Below the pieces are notes generated by a model, which ran no database searches, was not told where the DNA came from, and saw only the letters and a program-made list of their open reading frames with translations. Positions 1-5,673 of a stretch of 8,023 bases of DNA are shown one piece after another (the stretch's first letter is position 1; each line of letters opens with the position of its first letter). This stretch comes from Bacteroidales bacterium (GTDB lineage: Bacteria > Bacteroidota > Bacteroidia > Bacteroidales > VadinHA17), in contig JAITVX010000105.1 in the NCBI GenBank assembly GCA_031285575.1, forward strand, positions 1-8,023. Reading direction: 5' to 3'. Both the position numbers and the translations under genes were made by a program.

Positions 1-1
1 A

Positions 2-1600
2 CAGCCAAGCAGGGTATTATATCAAAAAGTTGAGCGCAGCCCGTCTGAACAGTCCGTCATATTCTCTTTATCATCAAAAGAAATAGCAAATTTTTGGTGG
101 TTTCAACTTTTCACGGAACAACAAAATGAAACGCTTTATTTGAAAGAAATAGAATTTTCGAATATTTTAAAAGCAGATGCGTTCGATATAAAAAACAGCC
201 TGTATGTTTATGAAGATATGTGTCCTAATGAAATAGAGTCGCTGAACGGGCAGCATTACTTCATTTTTCATGAAGGAGAATGTGGCTTGGTTGTCGTAAA
301 TTCTGAAATGTTTTTAAACTCCCGCCCCATCGGCTTGCAGCTTATCCTCCGCCTTTCGCTTTGCACAGTACTCCTGCTTCTTGTAGCGTTTCTTTACAAA
401 CAATCGTCCACGCAGCGAATATTACTGGTATCCGTTGCATTTTTCATAGCGTGCTTTCCCCTCAAAATGGAATGGAGCAACTGGACGCTCGGCGTTATGG
501 GGCTGGTTGCGCTCGTTACATTCATAATCGACAGGGAACGCACGTTCAGATGGCGACCGATATACTGGCTACCAGTGGCTATATATGCGCTTTATTTGGC
601 AGGATGCCTGTATGCCGGGCACAAGGCCGATGCATACAGGGAGCTCGACGCTTCCATATCGCTGATAATATTCCCCATCGTTTTCTCCATAGTTTGCCTT
701 ACGAAAGACAACATCCTGCTGCTACTGCGTTTCTTTATCCGCGCAGCGATGGTGTTCTGTGTGTTCGGGCTGCTGTCGTTTGCAGCCATTGTTCCGGAAT
801 TTGGTTTGAATATACTTCTTGACGGCAAACTTTATTCGCCACTGCTGCTGATGTGGCCGGCCTATCCGCATCCGTCTGTTGCCGCTATGGTGCTGGTTAT
901 GGCGGTGCCGGTTGCCATGTATCTGCATCGGATAAAAGGTATTTCGATGGTCGAGATGCTGCTGTGCCTGTGTTGTGTAATGATATTTTCAATGCTTACC
1001 GGCGCCCGTGTTGCCATGATTGCTGTTCCGATGGTTATTGTGTTGGGAGTTGGGGTTTACTGCAAAATAAAACCCGTATTCAAATGGGCGCTTGCGGGGA
1101 TAGCCGTTGCGGGCTGCGTATTTATATTTAATAAATACCCGGAACTTACAAACCGGTTTTCCGATCCAATCCGCGAGCAGTTGAGGATTACGGCCATGGA
1201 TGCTTTCAAACAGAAACCGATATTTGGCTGGGGAACCGGAAGCATGAAACAGATAATCGCTTCAGAAGAAACGGTGCATCGCCTGGGTTATGACGCGCCA
1301 CAGGCAACGCTGAATCATTTCCACAACCAGTATTTAGACTCGCTGGTGCAGTTTGGCATTGCCGGGTCGCTGGTATTTTTCGCGCTGTTCGTTTCACTGG
1401 CCTGCATTGCCGTAAGGCGGAAAGACTTTCTGCTTGCGGCTTTTCTTGCAATTTATCTGCTGTTCATGCTTGTCGAATCGCCTTTGGCCACCGTAAAAGG
1501 CATTCAGCCAATGATGTTTTGGTTATGCTTTTTTACAGGCTCTCAAAATATCACTGCAGAAAGATATCCACACAAAAAACACACTGTTTCTCAACCATAG
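2..1600 (+). CDS. O-antigen ligase/polymerase family membrane protein, open at the left edge
   Basis: Probable inner-membrane enzyme that transfers or polymerises undecaprenyl-linked glycan at the periplasmic face (Wzy_C/WaaL-type superfamily). Numbered from the ATG at 308 (430 aa), it has about ten or more hydrophobic segments starting with residues 10-30. It also has a YPHPS motif (186-190), the family's SMLTGAR stretch with Arg234, a cytosolic-type RITAMDAFKQKPIFGWG segment (293-309), and a large loop ending in NHFHNQYLDSLVQFGIAG (336-353) with His337 and His339 as candidate catalytic residues. The C-terminal ES..ATVKG segment (390-398) also fits. The frame stays open without a stop from base 2 to 308, so the true start may lie outside the window. 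ATG 308 is the best start for a normal-length ligase, and a TTG at 140 is another possibility. The upstream 102 codons are AT-rich and I cannot identify them. The substrate cannot be told from sequence. Family confident, start uncertain. Confidence 0.82.
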   Translation, partial: QPSRVLYQKVERSPSEQSVIFSLSSKEIANFWWFQLFTEQQNETLYLKEIEFSNILKADAFDIKNSLYVYEDMCPNEIESLNGQHYFIFHEGECGLVVVNSEMFLNSRPIGLQLILRLSLCTVLLLLVAFLYKQSSTQRILLVSVAFFIACFPLKMEWSNWTLGVMGLVALVTFIIDRERTFRWRPIYWLPVAIYALYLAGCLYAGHKADAYRELDASISLIIFPIVFSIVCLTKDNILLLLRFFIRAAMVFCVFGLLSFAAIVPEFGLNILLDGKLYSPLLLMWPAYPHPSVAAMVLVMAVPVAMYLHRIKGISMVEMLLCLCCVMIFSMLTGARVAMIAVPMVIVLGVGVYCKIKPVFKWALAGIAVAGCVFIFNKYPELTNRFSDPIREQLRITAMDAFKQKPIFGWGTGSMKQIIASEETVHRLGYDAPQATLNHFHNQYLDSLVQFGIAGSLVFFALFVSLACIAVRRKDFLLAAFLAIYLLFMLVESPLATVKGIQPMMFWLCFFTGSQNITAERYPHKKHTVSQP

Positions 1601-1765
1601 AAATACTCCTTTTGAAAAAGAGCACTGTTTCTCAACATGAGAAAAGCTTCTTTTGAAAAAACATACAGTTTCTCAATCCGAGAAAAACACCTCTCCCCCC
1701 AAAACATGGTTTCTCAATATGAGAAAAGTATTTTTTGAAAAAATACAGTTTCTCGGCCTGTGAAA
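1583..1765. repeat. Array A: five-copy 41-bp tandem repeat with nested inverted repeats
   Basis: TTTCTC cores begin at 1587, 1628, 1669, 1710 and 1749, giving periods of 41, 41, 41 and 39. Each core is the left arm of a dyad. Copies 2 and 4 are perfect TTTCTCA-N3-TGAGAAA, copy 3 is TTTCTC-N5-GAGAAA, copy 1 keeps five pairs, and copy 5 is degenerate. The loop varies more than the arms. The spacer usually contains TTTTGAAAAA and in copy 4 forms a second perfect dyad, GTATTTTTT-G-AAAAAATAC (1728-1746). The third spacer is replaced by a C-run. The first copy overlaps the last codons and stop of the ligase gene (TAG at 1598-1600). The unit has no unique spacers, so it is not CRISPR. Function unknown; the hairpins could act on transcripts from either convergent gene. 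Confidence 0.85.
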
Positions 1766-1884
1766 TTAAGCAATACGTCATTTGCGAAAGCAAAGCCTTT
1801 TTCTGGATTGGCTTCGCCGAGCTCGTAAACTCGGTTGTTTCACTGCGTTTGCAAAGAACAGAACCGATGCAGAAACTGTTTTTT
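1745..1884. other. Self-complementary intergenic element ending in a T-run; candidate terminator or structured RNA
   Basis: A 9-bp inverted repeat, ACAGTTTCT (1745-1753) and AGAAACTGT (1871-1879), closes a segment of about 135 nt and is followed by T residues to 1884. CGG/CCG (1755-1757/1864-1866) could extend the stem past a bulge. Inside are TTTGC-GAAA-GCAAA with a GNRA-type loop (1781-1794), AAGCC/GGCTT (1793-1797/1810-1814) or the alternative GGC-TTC-GCC (1810-1818), CCGAG/CTCGG (1817-1821/1830-1834), and TCGGTT/AACCGA (1831-1836/1862-1867). Several of these exclude one another. It sits between two convergent genes, just before the wecA stop, so a role in termination for the + strand is the simplest reading. 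The left arm is the last unit of array A, and the right arm is the same sequence inverted. No fold energy was calculated. Confidence 0.5.
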
Positions 1885-1891
1885 ATAACGG

Positions 1892-2965
1892 TTATCTCGC
1901 GTTGTGTTTCGCCCTGTTGTGAAAAAAACGTATAAACCGTTTGTTAATAAACCGGTTTGTCAACAGGCAGAAGATAATGATAACGGGCATCACCATATTG
2001 TCAGACATCACCGTGGCAAGCACTGTTATTATCACCAGGACTACTGCATGGGTAATGGATATTATAACCGTAACTCTCGAATGGCTGTTGAGTATTCTTA
2101 ACGCCTTGTGGTGTGTGTGCTGCTTGTCGGCTCTGAAGGGTGATACGCCCTGGTACAGCCGCAGAATGAATACGCGGATGGTGTCGAACACCGGAAAGAG
2201 CAGTATTCCGCAAACCATGCTTATGGGGGCGTCGAAATGCAGAATGCTTGTGCCGGGCAGGGTGGCATTTGTGTTAAGCAACCAGATGCCGCATGTTGAC
2301 AGCACAAATCCGATGACAAGCGAACCGGTGTCGCCCATGAATATCGTAGCCGGATACCAGTTGTAGTACAGAAACCCCGCTATGCCGCCGGCAAGGGTGA
2401 AAGCCGTAATGGAATATGGCAGGTTGTCGGCAAAATAAAACCATACTCCCATAAAGCACAGGCTGATGATGCCTGTGGTGCCGGCCAGCCCGTCGATGCC
2501 GTCAATAAGGTTGAAAGCGTTTGTAATAAAAATAATAAAGACGACAGACAGCATGCAGCCAAGCCATTCGGGTATGGCTTCTATTCCCATAAAGCCATAC
2601 AGCGAGGTTATTTGTGTGTCGGCAAGGAAAACGACAATGCTTGCGGCTATAAGCTGCACTATCAGTTTCTGCTTGGGTACTATGGGCACAAAATCGTCGC
2701 GTATGCCAAGCAGTGCAACAAGGGCAATGGCTCCGAGCAGGTAGCTCTTTTCAAAAACCTGGTTGTAGGGCATCCATGCTATAAGTGAAAGTGTGAAAGC
2801 GAGGAGTATAACAATTCCTCCCATCGACGGTATGCGTCCCTTGTGTATCTTGCGTTTCCCGCCTTGGTCGAACAGCTGGTTTCTGTTTAATATCGTAATA
2901 AGCAGCGGCATGAAAAGGAAACTGATTGTGAGCGCCGATATAAAGGAGAAGATTATGTATATCAT
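1892..2965 (-). CDS. wecA: Undecaprenyl-phosphate N-acetylhexosamine-1-phosphate transferase, WecA/TagO/MraY family
   Basis: Integral inner-membrane enzyme that moves a sugar-1-phosphate, probably GlcNAc-1-P, from a UDP-sugar to undecaprenyl phosphate, releasing UMP and starting a lipid-linked glycan. The 357 aa are nearly all hydrophobic helices, and the length is normal for the family. The signature motifs are in order: K-x-H-K-x-R-x-P-x-x-GG near residues 38-50, the Mg-binding LGIRDDF with Asp90-Asp91, NAFNLIDGIDGLAG (149-162), FMGDTGS (209-215), PVFDTIRV (258-265), and SPFRADKQHTHHK (275-287), the last being the polyprenyl-phosphate GlcNAc-1-P transferase HxHH-type loop. The long cytoplasmic loop and HxHH motif favour WecA/TagO over MraY. 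The ATG at 2965 opens straight into the first helix. It is the second gene of a minus-strand operon. The exact sugar is inferred, not shown. Confidence 0.93.
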   Translation of the reverse strand: MIYIIFSFISALTISFLFMPLLITILNRNQLFDQGGKRKIHKGRIPSMGGIVILLAFTLSLIAWMPYNQVFEKSYLLGAIALVALLGIRDDFVPIVPKQKLIVQLIAASIVVFLADTQITSLYGFMGIEAIPEWLGCMLSVVFIIFITNAFNLIDGIDGLAGTTGIISLCFMGVWFYFADNLPYSITAFTLAGGIAGFLYYNWYPATIFMGDTGSLVIGFVLSTCGIWLLNTNATLPGTSILHFDAPISMVCGILLFPVFDTIRVFILRLYQGVSPFRADKQHTHHKALRILNSHSRVTVIISITHAVVLVIITVLATVMSDNMVMPVIIIFCLLTNRFINKRFIRFFHNRAKHNAR

Positions 2966-2981
2966 GTCGGTTATTTATAAA

Positions 2982-3965
2982 TCAGCATGGCTGGCTGTGT
3001 TTCAGAGTTACCATTGCCGTAATTTCATTTTTAATTTTCAGTTCAAGCCTGCGCAGCCACACCACGGCGGCGGCCATTACCCATCGCGACAGCAGCATCC
3101 ACAAAACTGAAGCTCCCACCGAGGCCATCAGTATAATATCTTCCAGGTTGCTGTGTGAAATGGCTATATGATGATTGAGCAGGTCGGCATCTTCTGCGCT
3201 TATACGTTTCTGCCGGCTCTCTTCAATCATCACCGCCCCGCCGTAGGCAAGCCCCAGAATGTTTGCCACAAACCACAGGAACGACGTGTTGGCCGGCAGG
3301 CCGAACACTCTCAGCACGGGGCTGAACAGCTTCGAAATCCACTTTATTATGCCATACTCGTTCAGCAGCCGCTGCAAAACGGCGAGCGAAACTATCAGCA
3401 CAAACATTTTAACAACAAGTTGAAGCGTTGAAACGCCCCACGCCTGCAGTATGGCAGGCAGTCCCGCATTGCCCGGTACGGTTACAGCCGGTGCCGTTTC
3501 TGCTGCTCCATGGGGCATAATAATATTAAGCACAAACGCCATAACAAACGCACTTACGGTGCGCAGCAAAACTATCCTTACGGCCGGCGTGCCTGTCTTT
3601 TTCTGTATGGCTGTTTCGAGAAACATGTTGTGGGCGCAGAGGCACATTATGGCAAGTATGGTAACGGCCCTGTAACCCAGGTCGAGGGTAGCGATAACCG
3701 CAATGGCCGAATAAACATTTACAAAATAGGCCGAAATGAACGCCAGCGCAGCCTCGCCCGGCAATCCGGCAAGTTGAAACAGCGGGCCCAGCGTTTCAGA
3801 TATCCACGCCACAACCCCGGCATACTGCAATATGGTAACTGCAAAGGAAACAACAACGGTAATGCGCAGCATCCACCACGCAGTGGCAAGAGCCGGCGGA
3901 ACAGCCGACCGCACAACAGCAATGAACCTGCTTTTGTTATTGAGGTTTCTCTGCCAACAGTTCAT
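2982..3965 (-). CDS. Tandem Gate-domain (nucleoside recognition) membrane protein
   Basis: A 327-aa polytopic membrane protein with two Gate (nucleoside recognition) halves, roughly residues 35-150 and 185-305, like a fusion of the SpmA and SpmB types. Diagnostic stretches are PPALATAWWMLRITVVVSF (23-41), the helix pair with SAYFVNVYSAIAV (78-90), AHNMFLETAI (111-120), NILGLAYGGAVMIEE (235-249), and HHIAISHSNLEDIIL (265-279), which is highly typical of the C-terminal Gate half. The linker (about 151-170) is rich in Ala and Pro. Gate-domain proteins include nucleoside transporters and FeoB, but this stand-alone double form has no firm substrate. It is the upstream gene of the operon, with its stop 16 bp before the wecA-like start, so the two are probably cotranscribed. 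A role in export or recycling linked to lipid-glycan synthesis is only a guess from context. Confidence 0.85.
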   Translation of the reverse strand: MNCWQRNLNNKSRFIAVVRSAVPPALATAWWMLRITVVVSFAVTILQYAGVVAWISETLGPLFQLAGLPGEAALAFISAYFVNVYSAIAVIATLDLGYRAVTILAIMCLCAHNMFLETAIQKKTGTPAVRIVLLRTVSAFVMAFVLNIIMPHGAAETAPAVTVPGNAGLPAILQAWGVSTLQLVVKMFVLIVSLAVLQRLLNEYGIIKWISKLFSPVLRVFGLPANTSFLWFVANILGLAYGGAVMIEESRQKRISAEDADLLNHHIAISHSNLEDIILMASVGASVLWMLLSRWVMAAAVVWLRRLELKIKNEITAMVTLKHSQPC

Positions 3966-4022
3966 TCAAGTATAAAAAATTACATAACAAGATACAATCA
4001 GTATTTTTAATTTTAGCGGAAG

Positions 4023-4030
4023 CAAAAATA
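4023..4030 (-). promoter_or_regulatory. Possible -7 box for the Gate-wecA operon
   Basis: On the minus strand the bases read TATTTTTG, an exact match to the Bacteroidota -7 consensus TAnnTTTG, about 57 nt ahead of the ATG at 3965. No good TTTG-like -33 box is visible at the usual spacing, and the region is very AT-rich, so a chance match is possible. Confidence 0.35.
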
Positions 4031-4031
4031 A

Positions 4032-4050
4032 ATCATATTTTTAATATGAT
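4032..4050. promoter_or_regulatory. Perfect 8-bp dyad in the divergent intergenic region
   Basis: ATCATATT-TTT-AATATGAT is a perfect inverted repeat with a 3-nt centre. It lies directly upstream, on the minus strand, of the candidate -7 box at 4023-4030, where a -33 element would be. This fits an operator for a dimeric regulator of the Gate-wecA operon, or a short hairpin. AT-rich dyads also arise by chance. The rest of the 341-bp gap (3966-4306) holds this dyad, array B and the DUF2851 promoter; I see no gene in it. Confidence 0.4.
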
Positions 4051-4098
4051 GTAATTAAATTTCATCTTTTTTACATGATGCCATTTGTGGATAAAAGG

Positions 4099-4237
4099 TT
4101 TCAGCCCAAAATGTTTTTTCAACTTTTGTTGGAACCGTGTTTCAGTCCAAAATACTTTTTCAACTTTTGTTGGAACCGTGTTTCAGTCCAAAATACTTTT
4201 TCAACTTTTGTTGGAACAGCGTTTAAATCTAAAAAAC
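4099..4237. repeat. Array B: 41-bp tandem repeat, three units plus a decayed fourth
   Basis: TTTCAG starts at 4099, 4140 and 4181, an exact 41-bp period, and a decayed copy starts at 4222 with GTTTAAATCTAAAA in place of GTTTCAGTCCAAAA. Units 2 and 3 are nearly identical; unit 1 differs at a few sites. Each unit contains TTTCAAC-TTTT-GTTGGAA, a 7-bp stem with one G-T pair and a four-T loop, and an alternative TCCAA/TTGGA pairing. The end of the array runs into the promoter of the DUF2851 gene. It shares its period, and apparently part of its sequence in reverse complement, with array A (1583-1765). There are no unique spacers, so it is not CRISPR. Confidence 0.85.
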
Positions 4238-4253
4238 ATCCGCAGTATGTTTG
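4222..4253 (+). promoter_or_regulatory. Bacteroidota-type promoter of the DUF2851 gene
   Basis: TATGTTTG (4246-4253) matches TAnnTTTG exactly. A TTTA (4222-4225) lies 20 bp upstream, where a TTTG -33 box is expected, and matches three of four bases. Initiation about 7 bp downstream would leave a leader of about 45 nt to the ATG at 4307. The weak -33 box falls in the decayed last unit of array B. Confidence 0.55.
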
Positions 4254-4306
4254 CGTATTAAAAAAAATCAGTAATTTAACGCCCTGCATCCGTAACGTTA
4301 TGCTCG

Positions 4307-5629
4307 ATGAAAGAAGAATTTTTACATTTCCTATGGAAATATGGCCTTTACGACAGCCATCAACTGTGCGACAGCCACGGCAATGCCATAACCGTTATCA
4401 ACCCCGGCGAATATAATCGCGATGCCGGCCCCGATTTTTTCAATGCGCGGATATCGGTGGCGGGAACAGTATGGGCAGGCAATGTGGAGATACATGCAAA
4501 GTCGTCGCATTTCAACGTGCACGGGCATCATACAAACCCTGCGTATGATAATGTGGTACTGCATGTGGTTGCCGAAAACGACAAACGCATTTACAATTCA
4601 AAAGGAGAAGAGCTGCTTACTGCCGTGCTTGCATTCGACATGTCGTTAACAGAAAAATACAGTTGCCTGCTCAACACCCCCTCTGCCATAGCATGCCAGG
4701 ACGATATCGGCTCGGTCGATAAAATATTTCAGCGCAACTGGTTCGAAGCTCTTGCCATCGAAAGGCTTGAAGAAAAATCGGTATCCATACTCGGAATATT
4801 TTCCGAAACCGGCAACAACTGGGAAGAGACGTTTTACCGCGTTCTGTCGCGTTACTTTGGCTTCAGCGTAAACGCCGAACCGTTTGAACGGCTGTCGCGG
4901 CGGCTGCCACTAAACATTATACGGAAACATGCCGACAGCAGGTTTCAGATAGAAGCGCTGCTGTACGGAACAGCCGGGCTGCTCTCCGAAGGGCTTTTTA
5001 AGGATAACCATAACGATGCCTATTATAACAGACTGGTAAGGGAGTATAAAATACTGTCGGCTAAATACACCCTGCAGCCGCTCGACGGATGGATATGGAA
5101 GTTTGCAAGGCTGCGCCCGCCCAATTTCCCTACGGTAAGAATCTCGCAGCTCGCCGGCCTGCTTGCAGGCTCCGGCGGGCTGTTTTCGCGCATCATCGAA
5201 GCCGAAGGCGTTGGCGAACTTGCCGAACTGTTCAGGCCGCAGGCATCTGAATACTGGGACAGCCACTATACTTTCGGCGCTGCAGGCAAAACCAGAGCCA
5301 AACGGGCAGGCGCACAAACGGCCGGCATAATACTGATAAACTCCGTAATACCTGTGCTCTATTCCTATGGCAAAGTGCGGGGCATGGCTTCCTGCATTGA
5401 AAAGGCCGAACGTTTCCTCGAAGATATAAAAGCCGAAGACAACGCGGTGATACGCGACTGGATTAACGCCGGCATCACCCCCGATTCAGCCCTCATGTCG
5501 CAGGCCCTTTTGCAGCTGCGCAACTGCTATTGCCGTAAGAAAAGATGCCTCGACTGCCGCATAGGGTTTAAACTCATAAGCTCGGGCGCCAAGATGAAAG
5601 AACAGAACACACTGCTCCTCGAACCCTGA
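4307..5629 (+). CDS. DUF2851 family protein
   Basis: A 440-aa soluble protein with no signal peptide, of normal length for DUF2851, a family of unknown function. The N-terminus is characteristic: MKEEFLHFLWKYGLY, then INPGEYNRDAGPDFFNARI (31-49), WAGNVEIHAKSSHFNVHGH (56-74) and AYDNVVLHVVAENDK (79-93). The C-terminus ends with CYCRKKRCLDCRIG, in which Cys409, Cys414 and Cys417 could bind a metal together with Cys130 (SAIACQDDIG). The middle (about 140-380) is helical and carries RPPNFPTVRISQLAGLL (270-286). The acidic and basic residues around Asp43, Glu61 and Lys65 faintly recall a PD-(D/E)XK nuclease core; that is my inference. The start is supported by family-typical residues and a promoter 54 bp upstream. 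A further ATG at 4300 is out of frame. Its 3' end faces the kinase gene across 44 bp with no strong terminator. Confidence 0.92.
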   Translation: MKEEFLHFLWKYGLYDSHQLCDSHGNAITVINPGEYNRDAGPDFFNARISVAGTVWAGNVEIHAKSSHFNVHGHHTNPAYDNVVLHVVAENDKRIYNSKGEELLTAVLAFDMSLTEKYSCLLNTPSAIACQDDIGSVDKIFQRNWFEALAIERLEEKSVSILGIFSETGNNWEETFYRVLSRYFGFSVNAEPFERLSRRLPLNIIRKHADSRFQIEALLYGTAGLLSEGLFKDNHNDAYYNRLVREYKILSAKYTLQPLDGWIWKFARLRPPNFPTVRISQLAGLLAGSGGLFSRIIEAEGVGELAELFRPQASEYWDSHYTFGAAGKTRAKRAGAQTAGIILINSVIPVLYSYGKVRGMASCIEKAERFLEDIKAEDNAVIRDWINAGITPDSALMSQALLQLRNCYCRKKRCLDCRIGFKLISSGAKMKEQNTLLLEP

Positions 5630-5673
5630 TTACGGCCATGCTTCGGCGACCGGTTGATATAAAGCACGGTACT

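Noticed and set aside
101..120. Solo copy of the array B unit near the left edge
   Set aside because: The bases match TTTCAACTTTTGTTGGAAC at about 16 of 20 positions, but they lie in an open coding frame, have no tandem neighbour, and the match is mostly A/T.
140..142. TTG start for the ligase
   Set aside because: The frame is equally open further upstream and nothing marks this codon. Either a start outside the window or the ATG at 308 is more likely.
1583..1765. CRISPR array
   Set aside because: The repeated unit fills the full 41-bp period, so there are no unique spacers of constant length and no cas genes nearby. The same holds for array B.
1735..1935. Open frame of 66 codons after array A
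   Set aside because: It crosses the structured element and the wecA end on the opposite strand. Its composition does not look like a protein, and the start lies inside a repeat unit.
4075..4416. Open frame of 113 codons across array B with a repeating Phe-rich peptide
   Set aside because: It is produced by the tandem repeat, whose 41-bp unit shifts frame at every copy. It runs into the DUF2851 gene in another frame and has no family-like sequence.
5630..5673. Bidirectional terminator between DUF2851 and the kinase-like gene
   Set aside because: Only weak pairings such as GCC/GGC and ACCG/CGGT are visible and there is no T-run in either direction, so I do not annotate one.
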